This document shows positions 1 to 9,459 of a DNA stretch of 43,485 bases, in pieces. The position numbers and the translations under genes are program-made. The stretch lies in NCBI GenBank assembly GCA_009773375.1, contig WRPH01000026.1, positions 14,857-58,341 of the forward strand, read 5' to 3'. The notes under the pieces are model-generated. The model searched no databases and had not been told where the DNA came from. It saw only the letters and a list, made by a program, of their open reading frames with translations. Source of the DNA: Paracoccaceae bacterium (lineage in GTDB: Bacteria > Pseudomonadota > Alphaproteobacteria > Rhodobacterales > Rhodobacteraceae). The stretch's first letter is position 1; every line of letters begins with the position of its first letter.

Positions 1-1
1 C

Positions 2-970
2 ACGCTGGTGCTGGCCTGGGGCTACGCCAGCCAGAACCACGCCGTCACGCTTGATTTCGCCGCAGCGCTTGCCAGCTCAACCAATGGCTTGGCTATGACA
101 TGGCGCGGCATCGAAAGGCTGATGCTGACCACCGGCAACGCCGCCGACACCCTGTTTGGCGGCGGTGGCGACGATCAGTTCACCGTCGGCGCAGGCCACA
201 ACTTCGTCAACGCAGGCGCGGGCAATGATACCGTGTCCTACAGCATCACCGGCCCCAACACGCTGCAGGGCGGCGCGGGCGATGATGTGTTGCTGGTGCA
301 GAACCTCAATTCCCCGCTCTATTTCATCATCGACGGCCTGACCGGCGCGGTTGACGATGGCAACCTGTCGCGCATCACCGGGTTTGAGCGCTATGACGCC
401 CGCGGCACCGCTTTTGACGACATCGCAAGTCTGGGCACCGGCAACGACACCTTCCGTGGCGATTGGGGCAATGACACCGGCTTCGGTGCTGCGGGCAATG
501 ATCTGCTTTTTGGCCAGCGCCATGATGACAGTCTCTATGGGGGCGGCGGCCACGACACCCTTTATGGCGGCAGGCATGCAGACCGCCTTTTCGGCGGCAC
601 TGGCCGCGACATCGTCAATGGTGGCGCCGGTCAGGATACGCTGACAGGCGGCGCGGGCGGTGATTACTTCGTCTTTGGCACCGCCGAGGACAGCGCCGAT
701 CTGATCACCGATTTCACCAGCGGCGAAGACGTTTTGCGCTTCTCGAATGCCACGCTTGGCCCGCTTGGCCCCGGCCCGGGGCGGCTTTCAGCGGATGAGT
801 TCCAACTGGGCGGCGACGCCAGAACGCCGGGCATCTTCGTGCTGACCTATAACGCCACGCTGAACCAAAGCGAGCTGCTATGGACGTCAAACGGCTTTGG
901 CGCGTTTCTGATGCTGCGGCTGGAAGGCAACGTCACCATGACCGCCTCTGACATCAGCCTGTTCCTGTAA
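2..970 (+). CDS. RTX-type calcium-binding protein, C-terminal part (5' end outside window)
   Basis: The frame is open to the left edge, so only the C-terminal 322 or so residues are present. It carries glycine/aspartate nonapeptides of the haemolysin type (GGGGDDQF, GAGNDTV, GGAGDDVL, GTGNDTF, GGAGQDTL), densest at about residues 140-220. These fold into a Ca2+-binding parallel beta-roll in proteins secreted by type I systems. The tail after the repeats (DLITDFTSGEDVLRF, then a beta-rich stretch ending DISLFL) resembles the C-terminal type I secretion region. No enzymatic domain is visible in the retained part, so the role is unknown. No secretion ABC transporter lies in the window. The RTX class is secure; the function is not. 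Confidence 0.85.
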   Translation, partial: TLVLAWGYASQNHAVTLDFAAALASSTNGLAMTWRGIERLMLTTGNAADTLFGGGGDDQFTVGAGHNFVNAGAGNDTVSYSITGPNTLQGGAGDDVLLVQNLNSPLYFIIDGLTGAVDDGNLSRITGFERYDARGTAFDDIASLGTGNDTFRGDWGNDTGFGAAGNDLLFGQRHDDSLYGGGGHDTLYGGRHADRLFGGTGRDIVNGGAGQDTLTGGAGGDYFVFGTAEDSADLITDFTSGEDVLRFSNATLGPLGPGPGRLSADEFQLGGDARTPGIFVLTYNATLNQSELLWTSNGFGAFLMLRLEGNVTMTASDISLFL

Positions 971-1044
971 TCGCAGCCCAAATCCACCAGGCCTGCGTCG
1001 GAAACAAGCGGCTCATGCGCCAATCGCCCGCCTAAGCTGCGGAG

Positions 1045-1968
1045 ATGAGCCGTTCTTCCAACACCACGGGCATTCTGTGCCTGACCGCCGGGATTGCCGT
1101 GTTTTCGGTGCAAGACCTGATCCTGAAGCTGCTTTCGGGCGACTACCCGCTGCATCAGGCGATGGTGTTGCGCAGCCTGACGGCGATTCCCTTCATGCTG
1201 GCGATTGTCCGGCTGTTTGACGGCAGCTTGCGCACCCTGCTCAGCCGGGGCTGGCCGGCGATGCTGGGGCGGGGTTTGCTGAACTTCACCGCCTATACCG
1301 CCTATTATCTGGCGCTGGCGGCGCTGCCGATGGCCACCACGGTTGCACTTTATTTCACCGCACCGTTGATCATCACCGTGCTGTCGGTGATCGTCCTGCA
1401 TGAGCGCGTGTCGGCAAAACGCTGGCTGGCGGTGATCGCAGGCTTTGCCGGTGTGCTGATCATGGTGCGCCCCGGTGGCGATCTGTTCGATTGGGCCGCG
1501 CTGCTGCCGGTGTTCTGCGGCTTTGCCTATGCCGCCTCGATGATCCTCGCGCGCACCATGGGCAGCCGCGACACCGCCGCCGCTATGGCGTTCTGGGGCA
1601 ATATCGCCTTTCTGCTCTGCGGCCTTGCGCTTTCAGCCTGGTATGGCACCGGCCAGCACGCGGGCGATGCCCACCCCAGCCTGGCTTTCCTGACCCGCGG
1701 CTGGGCCACCCCCACTGGCTTTGATCTGTTCCTGATGTGCGCCTGTGGCGCCATCGCCGCCATCGGCCTGACCCTGCTGACCCACGCCTATGCCATCAGC
1801 CAGTCGTCTGTAGTGGCCCCGTTCGAGTTCACCTTCGCCTTCTGGGGCATCCTGTGGGGCTGGCTGTTCTGGTCCGACCTGCCCGACGCGCTTGGCTGGC
1901 TCGGCATCGCCATCATCATCGCCGCCGGAGTGTCCGTCCTGCGCGCCGAAGGCACCGAAAGCGCCTAG
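1045..1968 (+). CDS. EamA/DMT-family drug/metabolite exporter
   Basis: A 307-residue inner-membrane protein with about ten hydrophobic segments arranged as two EamA repeats, the layout of the drug/metabolite transporter superfamily. Recognisable family features are a first helix running into IAVFSVQDLILKLLSG, the end of the first repeat (VLIMVRPGG) and the second-repeat segment SQSSVVAPFEFTFAFWG. The substrate cannot be read from sequence; relatives export amino acids, nucleosides or other metabolites. Start codon ATG at 1045 has GGAG directly against it, so the initiation site is not firmly fixed. The gene converges on the next one and the two share a CTAG stop. A second EamA gene lies at 15040. 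Confidence 0.85.
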   Translation: MSRSSNTTGILCLTAGIAVFSVQDLILKLLSGDYPLHQAMVLRSLTAIPFMLAIVRLFDGSLRTLLSRGWPAMLGRGLLNFTAYTAYYLALAALPMATTVALYFTAPLIITVLSVIVLHERVSAKRWLAVIAGFAGVLIMVRPGGDLFDWAALLPVFCGFAYAASMILARTMGSRDTAAAMAFWGNIAFLLCGLALSAWYGTGQHAGDAHPSLAFLTRGWATPTGFDLFLMCACGAIAAIGLTLLTHAYAISQSSVVAPFEFTFAFWGILWGWLFWSDLPDALGWLGIAIIIAAGVSVLRAEGTESA

Positions 1969-2711
1969 CCCAAAGCCCCAAACCGCTCGCGCAGCGCCGC
2001 AACATGTGCCGCAAGCTTGGCCGATTTGCCCCAGTGATACATCACATCCACCCAGCGGATCGGCACGAATGTTACCGAATCCCCCGCCACCAGCTTGGCA
2101 AACTGCGCCACCTCGCGCCGGTGCAGCGCCACCCGTTTGGGGTCCACCGGCTTGCCATTCGCCCAGGCCGCAGGCTCGGCGTAAAGATAAACCAGCACCG
2201 CGCCGACGCCGCGCTTTTCGGCACGGGTCTGCAGCCCATAGGCCGATTTGATCAGCTGCACCGCATCAAGGGTCTGAAACCCGATCTCCCCCGCCACCAG
2301 ATCATCGCGCAGCTTGGTGAAATGCGCCAGCTTCTCGCGCCAGACCGGCCGGTCCACCACCTCGGCAAAGCCGTTCACCTTCATTGGCCGGAACGGCTCA
2401 TAGCGCCGCGCCTCGATGCCGATCAGCGTGGTGTGGGTCTCAATCGCCACATCCAGCCACGGATGCCGCCCGCCCGTCCACGGATAGCGCATCTCGGCTT
2501 CCAGCGTGACACTGGACACCTGCCCCGCAGGCACCCCCGGCAACGGCGGAAAGTCCTGCGCCCGGTTCAGAAACCAGCCAAAGGCATTGGCGGTCAGCGC
2601 GGCGGAAGATTCCGGCCCCTCCATCTTGCCGGTATTCACCTCATGCCCCGGCGAGCGCTTCAGGCATTCCAGAATACCGTCAACGGGCAGATCGGGCAGG
2701 AACTCGGGCAT
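1965..2711 (-). CDS. Uncharacterised protein, possible PD-(D/E)XK-type nuclease fold
   Basis: A 248-residue soluble protein. The ATG at 2711 is preferred because GGAGG lies six bases upstream; an in-frame TTG at 2723 would include that ribosome site. No signal peptide or membrane segment is seen. The centre contains HPWLDVAIETHTTLIGIEARR, an Asp followed some residues later by E-x-R, and beyond that a conserved-looking LDAVQLIKSAYGL and VLVYLYAEP. This pattern resembles the PGN_0703-type putative restriction-endonuclease-like family, but that is recalled from memory and tentative. It stands alone with no methylase or specificity partner, so a housekeeping or repair role is as likely as restriction. 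Its stop overlaps the stop of the convergent EamA gene. Confidence 0.7.
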   Translation of the reverse strand: MPEFLPDLPVDGILECLKRSPGHEVNTGKMEGPESSAALTANAFGWFLNRAQDFPPLPGVPAGQVSSVTLEAEMRYPWTGGRHPWLDVAIETHTTLIGIEARRYEPFRPMKVNGFAEVVDRPVWREKLAHFTKLRDDLVAGEIGFQTLDAVQLIKSAYGLQTRAEKRGVGAVLVYLYAEPAAWANGKPVDPKRVALHRREVAQFAKLVAGDSVTFVPIRWVDVMYHWGKSAKLAAHVAALRERFGALG

Positions 2712-2746
2712 GGCGGCCTCCAAGGCATAAGAAACAGGGCAGAAAG

Positions 2747-2773
2747 AAAAAGGCCGCCCCGATGGAGCGGCCT
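2747..2773 (-). terminator. Intrinsic terminator of tig
   Basis: Read on the minus strand, a 10-bp GC-rich stem (AGGCCGCTCC / GGGGCGGCCT, one G-U pair) closes a three-base loop and is followed by TTTTT. It lies 24 bases beyond the trigger factor stop codon. Confidence 0.85.
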
Positions 2774-2796
2774 CATCGCGTGATCGGATAAACCGA

Positions 2797-4131
2797 TTAC
2801 ATCTCGTCCAAAGCTTCGATGAACTTCTGCAGCTCTTCCTTGCTGACTTCCTTCTCGGTCACTTTGGCACCAGCCACGATGTGATCGACAACCTTGTCTT
2901 CAAAGATCGGCGCGCGCAGCTGCTGCTGCATCTGCGGGTTCTTCTGTACGAACTCGAAATACTGACGCTCCTGCCCCGGATACTGACGCGCCTGCGCCAG
3001 AACCGCCTGAGTCATTTCAGCATCAGAAACGGTGACTTCTGCTTTGCGGCCGACTTCCGCCAGCACCAGACCCAGACGCACGCGACGCTCGGCCAGTTGC
3101 TTGTGCTCTTCGGTCGGCTCGGTGGCGCCGTGGTTGTGGTCATGCACATCGGGGTGCTCTTCGTGCCACAGCTGGTGCGCGATCTGTGCCGCCTCTGCAT
3201 CCACCAAAGCCGCCGGCAGGTCAAACTTGACCAGACCATCCAGTTGATCCAGCAGCGCGCGCTTCAACACGGCGCGGGCAGCACCCTTGTATTCCGCTTC
3301 CAGACGCTCGCCGATCTGACCCTTCAGGGCAGCCAGATCCTCGGCACCGTATTTCTTCGCCAGCTCGTCATCCAGCTCCGCCGGAACCGGCTTTTTCAGG
3401 TCCTTGATCTTGCAGGCAAACACAGCGGCTTTGCCAGCCAGATGCGCGGCACCGTAAGCTTCCGGGAAGGTCACGTTGACGGTGACATCATCGCCGATCA
3501 CCGTCCCAAGCAGCTGCTCTTCAAAACCCGGAATGAAGGATTTCGAGCCCAGAACCAGCGGGTAATCCTCGCCAGCGCCGCCTTCGAATTCCACGCCATC
3601 AACCGAGCCCTTGAAGTCGATCGTCACCTGATCGCCGTCCTTGGCTTTCGCGCCCTTCTTCTTGTCAGCCCAGCTTTGCGCGGTGGCTGCCAGATTCTTC
3701 AGGGCTTCTTCGACCGAAGCCTCGTCCGCCTTCACCGACAAACGGTCCAGCGTGATCTGCGAGGCGTCCAGCTCCGGAATCGGCGGCAGGGCTTCGTAAG
3801 CCATCTCGACCACAACGTCCTGACCTTCTTTCCAGGTCTCGCCGCCCACCATCTTCACGTCGGGCTGCAAGGCCGGACGGTCGCCCGACGCCTCGAAGTG
3901 GTCTTTCATCGCGCCATCAATGGCGTCCTGCATCGCGTCGCCCATCAGGCGCTGACCGAACTGCTTCTTCAGGATCGCCAGCGGCACCTTGCCCTTGCGG
4001 AAGCCCTTGATTTCGACCTCGGGCTGCGCCTCGAGCAATTTTTCCTGAACTTTCGCTTCCAGCTCAGCCGCAGTCACCGTGATGGTGTAGGCGCGCTTCA
4101 AGCCGTCTTTCAGGGTTTCGGTGACCTGCAT
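2797..4131 (-). CDS. tig: Trigger factor, ribosome-bound chaperone and peptidyl-prolyl isomerase
   Basis: A 444-residue protein that binds the ribosome near L23 and shields nascent chains in the cytosol. The N-terminal ribosome-docking signature GFRKGKVP is at about residues 42-49. A central FKBP-type isomerase domain follows ([19 protein letters not shown], then [11 protein letters not shown]), and then the helical C-terminal chaperone arms. Length fits the family. The frame stays open upstream to 4185, but that extension runs into the tRNA-Leu gene, so it is rejected. ATG at 4131 is preceded by AAGGACGGACAC. The usual partners clpP/clpX are not adjacent. A strong intrinsic terminator follows. 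Confidence 0.97.
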   Translation of the reverse strand: MQVTETLKDGLKRAYTITVTAAELEAKVQEKLLEAQPEVEIKGFRKGKVPLAILKKQFGQRLMGDAMQDAIDGAMKDHFEASGDRPALQPDVKMVGGETWKEGQDVVVEMAYEALPPIPELDASQITLDRLSVKADEASVEEALKNLAATAQSWADKKKGAKAKDGDQVTIDFKGSVDGVEFEGGAGEDYPLVLGSKSFIPGFEEQLLGTVIGDDVTVNVTFPEAYGAAHLAGKAAVFACKIKDLKKPVPAELDDELAKKYGAEDLAALKGQIGERLEAEYKGAARAVLKRALLDQLDGLVKFDLPAALVDAEAAQIAHQLWHEEHPDVHDHNHGATEPTEEHKQLAERRVRLGLVLAEVGRKAEVTVSDAEMTQAVLAQARQYPGQERQYFEFVQKNPQMQQQLRAPIFEDKVVDHIVAGAKVTEKEVSKEELQKFIEALDEM

Positions 4132-4155
4132 GTGTCCGTCCTTCTCATCAACCTT

Positions 4156-4240
4156 TGGTGCGGGTAGAGGGACTTGAACCCCCACGCCTTGCGGCGCCAG
4201 AACCTAAATCTGGTGCGTCTGCCAATTTCGCCATACCCGC
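4156..4240 (-). tRNA. tRNA-Leu, anticodon UAG
   Basis: An 85-nucleotide class II tRNA with encoded CCA. The acceptor stem is GCGGGTA / TACCCGC with discriminator A. The anticodon arm CAGA-TTTAGGT-TCTG carries anticodon TAG, reading CUN leucine codons. A long variable arm (CGCCGCAAGGCGT) and the T arm with GGTTCAAGTCC complete the cloverleaf. It lies just upstream of trigger factor in the same direction. Confidence 0.97.
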
Positions 4241-4483
4241 GTATGTCAACAAAGCGCAGTTCCCGGCCCGAAGGCCGAAAGTGCGCCCTGAAATCCGCGC
4301 CCTTCTAACAAAGCCGCGCGAGGGAAGCGAGAGGAAAAACGCGCCACACCGCCACCGCCGCTTTGGTCGCGATCCGCGAAACAATCGCACGACGGAATTC
4401 GCCGAAAAACCGCGCCATTAACGCAATCTTGCCACAGTCGCGCGTAAGAACAAATCCTGCACGGTGCAGACGAGGATCTGGCA

Positions 4484-4966
4484 ATGGCTGACATCACGAC
4501 CGCTTTGACGGCACCCACGCTGCAGCCGGTCGCAGCGGTCAAAACCGCCGTGGCGCTCGGCACGCTGGTGCTGACGCTCGACGGCGATATGCCGGTCGAA
4601 TTTCTCACCATCGGTGACCGGGTGTTGACCCGCGCCGGTGCCCGTCGGCTGCAAGGCATCGTCGTGACCGTCGTGCAAAACGCCCGCGTCATCCGCATTG
4701 CGCAAGGCAGCTTGGGGCTAGACCGCCCCGCGGCCGATATTATCGTCCCCCCTACCCAGCCGATCCTGATCCGCGATTGGCGCGCAAAGGCCCTGTTTGG
4801 CAGCGAAACCGCGCTGGTGCCCGCCGCCCGACTGGCAGATGGCGACTATATCCGCAGCGAGGTGCTGAACGAAGTGCGGCTTTACACCCTGCATTTCGCC
4901 GAAGACGTGGTGATCTACGCAGGCGGGCTGGAACTGGCCTGCCCCGCCACCCGCGTCACAGCCTGA
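4484..4966 (+). CDS. Short Hint-domain protein lacking the usual catalytic residues
   Basis: A 160-residue protein whose core resembles the Hint_2 (Hedgehog/intein-type) domain common in Rhodobacterales. GTLVLTLDGDMPVEFLTIGD matches the opening block, then RVLTRAGARRLQGI, and LVPAARLADGDYIR near the end. The usual start of the domain is a cysteine before GT; here it is alanine-leucine. The position of the block-B histidine is taken by PPTQPIL. It is therefore probably not self-processing. Full-length relatives carry this domain on large RTX-like proteins; here it stands alone. ATG at 4484 follows GAGGATCTGGCA. The gene converges on the NnrD/E gene across a two-hairpin element. Confidence 0.7.
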   Translation: MADITTALTAPTLQPVAAVKTAVALGTLVLTLDGDMPVEFLTIGDRVLTRAGARRLQGIVVTVVQNARVIRIAQGSLGLDRPAADIIVPPTQPILIRDWRAKALFGSETALVPAARLADGDYIRSEVLNEVRLYTLHFAEDVVIYAGGLELACPATRVTA

Positions 4967-4973
4967 CCCGCAG

Positions 4974-5021
4974 GAAATTCTTTGAAAAAGAATTTCAGCC
5001 AAAATCCTTCAAAAGGATTTT
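4974..5021. terminator. Two-hairpin bidirectional terminator-like element (copy 1)
   Basis: Hairpin one is GAAATTCTTT / AAAGAATTTC (10 bp, loop GAA). Hairpin two is AAAATCCTT / AAGGATTTT (9 bp, loop CAA). They are separated by AGCC and sit between convergent genes ending at 4966 and 5026. The A/T-rich outer arms can supply a U-tract in either direction. The same layout recurs at 22655 and 26554. Confidence 0.75.
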
Positions 5022-5025
5022 GCCG

Positions 5026-6594
5026 CTAAACCCCTATCCGCCGCAAAACCTTCGGCAACTCCTCCGCCAGATCTTCCGCAATCAACCCCGGCCCAAAGCT
5101 GCGCGCACATTCGACATGCAGCCAGGCCGCCGCCTCTGCCGCAGCCAACGGTGCAAAGCCGCGGGCCAATAGCCCGGTAATAAACCCCGCCAGCACATCG
5201 CCCGATCCGGCGGTGGCGAGCCAAGGTGCAGCCCGCTCATGCACCGCCGCGTGGATCGAACAGCGCCCATCAGGTGCCGCAATCACCGTATCCGCTCCCT
5301 TGAACAGCACGACGCAGCCCGCCCGCTTTGCCGCTTCACGGGTGGCATCGACCTTGGAATAGGCTGGCCCCACCACCGCCACAGCCGCCATTTTCTCGGC
5401 AATATCCGGAAACAACCGCGCAAACTCGCCCGCGTGCGGCGTCAGCACACACCCCTCATGCAGCAACGCAAACAAACCCGCATCCCGCGCAATCAACGTC
5501 AAAGCATCCGCATCCAACACCCCCCGCAAACCTTGCGCCGCTCCGGGCCTGACCCGGAGCCTCGACGTGTCCAGCGCCACCCGCACCAGCTCTGCCGCCC
5601 GCGCGTCCAACCCCATGCCCGGCCCCAGACACAACGCAGTTATCCGCGCATCCGCCAACTGACCCGCAAAAGCCGCCGCATCCGCCACGCACCGCAGCAT
5701 CACCGCATCCAGCCGCGCCGCATTCTCCGCCATCGCGTCAGGCGGTGACGCGACCGTCACCAGCCCCGCGCCAATCCGCAAAGCCCCCCGCGCGCAAAGC
5801 CGCGCCGCCCCCGCCTGCCCCTGATCCCCAGAGACGATCAACGCATGGCCATGCGCAAATTTGTGCCCGCCGCCCTTGCGCAACGCCTCCGGGCTGACAG
5901 AGGCCAGATCGACCACCTCGCCCTGATCCGCGCGCAGCAGCGCCGCGATCTGCCGCTCCAGCCGCAGCGGCACCACCACCAGCGCCCCGCCCAACTCACC
6001 GCCCATGTCCAGAAAATGCCCCGGCTTTGGCCGCTCGAAGGTCACCGTCAGATCGGCGGGCCAGTCCAGATAGCCGCCCTCCGCCCGCACCCGGCCCGAG
6101 TCGGCGCACAGCCCCGACAGAATATCCACCGCCACCAGCTTGCAGCCCGAGGTTTTTGCCATCTCCAAAAGCCCCCAGACCCCGGCGGCCACATCCCGCA
6201 CCAGCCCGATGCCGAACATCGCATCGACCACCAGCGCACTTGCCTGAAAATCCGGCCAGTCCAGATCGGAAACCCCGATCACCGCGCCCCCCCAAGCCGC
6301 CCGCATCGCCCTTGCATCCGCCGTCACAGGCGCGCTCAAGGCCGCAACCTGCACCTGCCAGCCAAAGCCCTGCAGCAGCCGCGCCACCACATAGCCATCG
6401 CCGCCATTATTGCCCGGCCCGCACAGCACCACCGCCCGCGCCGGGTCGCGCTGCATCTGCGGCCATGCCGCAAAAATCGCGTCAACCACGCCTGCCCCGG
6501 CCCGCTCCATCAGCTCCAGCCCGGTCACTTCCCCCGAAGCCATCGCCGCCGCCTCAATCGCCTTCATCTGCGCCGCCGTCAGCACTTCGACCAT
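5026..6594 (-). CDS. nnr: Bifunctional NAD(P)H-hydrate epimerase / ADP-dependent dehydratase
   Basis: A 522-residue repair enzyme that restores hydrated NADH and NADPH (NADHX/NADPHX). The N-terminal YjeF_N epimerase domain has LMERAG and the nucleotide-binding loop CGPGNNGGDGYVVARLL. The C-terminal ribokinase-like dehydratase domain has HKFAHGHALIVSG, CLGPGMGLD, LTPHAGEFARLFP and the catalytic-site motif TAGSGDVLAGFI. The ATG at 6594 has AAAGGG upstream and matches the usual MVEVLTAAQM start; a GTG at 6615 is possible but lies before that ribosome site. It is divergent from glnB, a neighbourhood often seen in Rhodobacteraceae. C-terminal residues are complete. Confidence 0.95.
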   Translation of the reverse strand: MVEVLTAAQMKAIEAAAMASGEVTGLELMERAGAGVVDAIFAAWPQMQRDPARAVVLCGPGNNGGDGYVVARLLQGFGWQVQVAALSAPVTADARAMRAAWGGAVIGVSDLDWPDFQASALVVDAMFGIGLVRDVAAGVWGLLEMAKTSGCKLVAVDILSGLCADSGRVRAEGGYLDWPADLTVTFERPKPGHFLDMGGELGGALVVVPLRLERQIAALLRADQGEVVDLASVSPEALRKGGGHKFAHGHALIVSGDQGQAGAARLCARGALRIGAGLVTVASPPDAMAENAARLDAVMLRCVADAAAFAGQLADARITALCLGPGMGLDARAAELVRVALDTSRLRVRPGAAQGLRGVLDADALTLIARDAGLFALLHEGCVLTPHAGEFARLFPDIAEKMAAVAVVGPAYSKVDATREAAKRAGCVVLFKGADTVIAAPDGRCSIHAAVHERAAPWLATAGSGDVLAGFITGLLARGFAPLAAAEAAAWLHVECARSFGPGLIAEDLAEELPKVLRRIGV

Positions 6595-6734
6595 TTTCGC
6601 GCCCTTTTCGTTCACAAACCGCTCAGTTCACAAGCGTATCGCCTAAATTTTAAGCAATCACCGCAAATTCCCGCGTCCAGCGGTCGCAGCCTCAGCCTAG
6701 TCAATTGAAGCCCGGCAAGGGAAGTGGTCAGTGA

Positions 6735-7103
<369 letters not shown>

Positions 7104-7163
7104 TTTCCTGCAACACCGGCGGCGCAAGCTGCCGCACCGAAACCCAAACCGAAAGGCAGCATG

Positions 7164-8573
7164 ATGAGCGCAGTTGCAAAAGCTCTGAAACTGATCAAGG
7201 ACGAAGAGGTCGAATATCTCGACATTCGTTTCACCGATCCCAAAGGCAAACTCCAGCACGTCACCCTGGTCGTTGATCTGGTGGACGAAGACTTCTTCGA
7301 AGAAGGCATGATGTTCGACGGCTCGTCGATCGCTGGCTGGAAATCCATCGACCAATCCGACATGAAACTGATGCCGGATGCCTCCTCGGTCTATCTGGAC
7401 CCCTTCTACGCCGAGAAAACCCTCTGCGTGCATTGCGACGTGGTCGAGCCGGATACCAACGAAGCCTATGATCGTTGCCCGCGCCAGATCGCCAAGAAAG
7501 CCGAAGCTTTCATGAAGTCCTCGGGCATCGGCGAGACCGCCTATTTCGGCCCCGAAGCTGAATTCTTCATCTTCGACGACGTGCGCTATTCGGTTTCCCC
7601 GCGCAAGGTTTCCTATGAAATCGACGCCGAGGCCGCAGCCTGGAACACCGATACCGTGACCGAAGGCGGCAACTACGGCCACCGCGCCGGCCACAAGGGC
7701 GGCTACTTCCCGGTCAACCCGATCGACGAAGCGCAAGACCTGCGCAGCGAAATGCTGTCCACCATGAAGCGGATGGGCATCAAGGTGGACAAGCACCACC
7801 ACGAAGTGGCGACCTGCCAGCACGAACTCGGCATGATCTTCGGCGGTCTGGTCGAACAGGCTGACAACATCCAGAAATACAAATACGTCATCCACAACGT
7901 CGCGCACGCTTACGGCAAATCGGTCACCTTCATGCCGAAGCCGATGAAGGGCGACAACGGCTCGGGCATGCACGTCAACATGTCGATCTGGAAAGATGGC
8001 AAACCGCTGTTCGCGGGCGACAAGTATGCTGACCTGTCGCAAGAAGCGCTGTGGTTCATCGGCGGCATCATCAAGCATGCCAAGGCGCTGAACGCGCTGA
8101 CCAACCCCGGCACCAACAGCTACAAGCGCCTGATCCCCGGCTTTGAAGCCCCGGTTCTGCTGGCCTATTCCGCGCGCAACCGCTCGGGTGCAGTCCGTAT
8201 TCCGTGGACCGAATCGCCGAAAGCCAAGCGCGTCGAAGCCCGCTTCCCCGATCCGTCGGCGAACCCCTATCTGGCCTTCGCAGCCCTGCTGATGGCTGGC
8301 CTTGACGGCATCCGCAACAAGGTCGATCCCGGCCCGGCTTCGGACAAGGATCTCTACGATCTGCCCCCCGAAGAACTGGCCGAAATCCCGACCGTTTGCG
8401 GCAGCCTGCGCGAGGCTCTGGAATCTTTGGACAAGGACATGGACTTCCTGCTTGCAGGCGACGTGTTCACCCGTCCGATGCTGGAAGCCTACATGGCGCT
8501 GAAGTGGGAAGAGGTTTACGCCTACGAACACACGCCGCACCCGATCGAATACCAGATGTATTATTCCTGCTGA
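7164..8573 (+). CDS. glnA: Glutamine synthetase, type I
   Basis: A 469-residue GSI subunit that makes glutamine from glutamate, ammonia and ATP in a dodecamer. Visible signatures are FDGSSIAGW near the N-terminus, [12 protein letters not shown] (metal ligands), the ATP-binding [14 protein letters not shown] and [10 protein letters not shown]. The adenylylation tyrosine is Tyr398 in [11 protein letters not shown], so the enzyme should be controlled by GlnE. Two adjacent ATGs (7161 and 7164) follow GAAAGGCAGC; the second is the likelier start. It is the second gene of the glnBA operon, and an intrinsic terminator follows 19 bases after the stop. Confidence 0.98.
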   Translation: MSAVAKALKLIKDEEVEYLDIRFTDPKGKLQHVTLVVDLVDEDFFEEGMMFDGSSIAGWKSIDQSDMKLMPDASSVYLDPFYAEKTLCVHCDVVEPDTNEAYDRCPRQIAKKAEAFMKSSGIGETAYFGPEAEFFIFDDVRYSVSPRKVSYEIDAEAAAWNTDTVTEGGNYGHRAGHKGGYFPVNPIDEAQDLRSEMLSTMKRMGIKVDKHHHEVATCQHELGMIFGGLVEQADNIQKYKYVIHNVAHAYGKSVTFMPKPMKGDNGSGMHVNMSIWKDGKPLFAGDKYADLSQEALWFIGGIIKHAKALNALTNPGTNSYKRLIPGFEAPVLLAYSARNRSGAVRIPWTESPKAKRVEARFPDPSANPYLAFAALLMAGLDGIRNKVDPGPASDKDLYDLPPEELAEIPTVCGSLREALESLDKDMDFLLAGDVFTRPMLEAYMALKWEEVYAYEHTPHPIEYQMYYSC

Positions 8574-8592
8574 ATACAACGCTGATCGTCGC

Positions 8593-8617
8593 AAAGGCCG
8601 CCTTAAGGGCGGCCTTT
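8593..8617 (+). terminator. Intrinsic terminator of glnA
   Basis: A perfect 10-bp stem, AAAGGCCGCC / GGCGGCCTTT, around loop TTAAG, with the T-run partly inside the right arm. It lies 20 bases beyond the glnA stop. Confidence 0.85.
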
Positions 8618-8652
8618 CGCATTCCAGATACACCCATAAGTTGCGCAACACA

Positions 8653-8700
8653 CTCTAAGGCAGAATTGCGCCCAACTGCACCCTCTAAGGCAGAATTGCG
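8653..8700. repeat. 18-bp direct repeat, period 30 bp
   Basis: CTCTAAGGCAGAATTGCG occurs at 8653-8670 and again at 8683-8700. A perfect 10-bp palindrome GTTGCGCAAC lies just upstream at about 8640-8649. Together with the glnA terminator these fill much of the 235-bp gap before the next gene. Confidence 0.8.
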
Positions 8701-8808
8701 ACAAGCTTTCTGAAAATGCCGCAAAATCATCTTGGTTAACCCGTTCTTTGGCCACCTCGGATTGTTCACCTCCACACAGGGAATACGGCAAAGACAGGAG
8801 CATTGACC

Positions 8809-9401
8809 ATGACGGTTCAAGCACACAGTTTCCCGCAAGAGTCCGGTCCGTTCGACCAAGCACCGCAGTTTTTCAACACCGCTTCGGTGAAACGCCGGGT
8901 GGCCTTTGCCGTCGTCAGCAAACCGCAATCGCTGCGCTTCAGGTCGGCGCGCGCCAGATCGGTGCCCGCCCTGCAAGATGTGCTGAACCGCTGGAAAGCT
9001 GGCAGACCCAACCTGCGACCCCGCGCGCGCCGCAGCGCAGCCGTCTGGCGCAAAGCCGGGTGGTGGCACTGCGCCGCAAGTCAGTGCGCCCGCAGGCCGC
9101 GCGCCCCGCTCCTGCGCTGCCGGGGGGCCAGAGCATCGAAGACCTGCGTGCCATGCGCGACCACATCTTCCACGAGGATGCGCCCCAGGACATCCGCCCC
9201 TCGCTGCCGCTGCGTATCGCCGCGCAAAGCATCAACCTGTCGCTGATCGTCACCGCACTGCCGATCGGTGCCGCAGCACTGACCTACAACGTGCTGCGCG
9301 GCGAGGACATGACCTTCACCGCCCGGCTGACCACGCTGACCGGGCTTGCGCTGGCGATTTTCGGCGGCGATCCCAGCAGCTTTTTCGGCCATCTCATCTG
9401 A
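8809..9401 (+). pseudogene. Unrecognised gene with a putative frameshift; C-terminal membrane tail shared with the 9675 gene
   Basis: The natural start, ATG 8809 after ACAGGAG, begins MTVQAHSFPQ. It reads with G/C-ending codons to about 9010 in the first frame (EDs around SVPALQDVLNRW). From about 9000 onward the coding character (G/C-ending codons, conserved tail) shifts to the frame one base back, which runs to the stop at 9401. The joined product would be about 198 residues. Its tail has ALPIGAAALTYNVLRGEDM and a hydrophobic end, closely matching the tail of the downstream gene (ALPVGAAMLTYSVLRGENM). Whether this is a real mutation, a sequencing error or programmed slippage cannot be decided here. 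No canonical slippery heptamer is seen. The function is unknown. Confidence 0.6.
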
Positions 9402-9428
9402 CCCCTCGCCAGATGCAACTGCGCTATC

Positions 9429-9459
9429 CGGCCAGATCGTTCCGCGATCTGGCCGTTTT
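9429..9459 (+). terminator. Intrinsic terminator
   Basis: An 11-bp perfect stem CGGCCAGATCG / CGATCTGGCCG with loop TTCCG, followed by TTTT. It closes the 8809 transcription unit and separates it from the 9675 gene. Confidence 0.85.

Noticed and set aside
4132..4185. N-terminal extension of trigger factor
   Set aside because: It runs into the tRNA-Leu gene and the ATG at 4131 has a proper ribosome site and family-typical start.
8995..9020. Programmed -1 frameshift in the 8809 gene
   Set aside because: No X-XXY-YYZ heptamer or downstream pseudoknot is apparent near the frame change; a plain mutation or sequence error is simpler.
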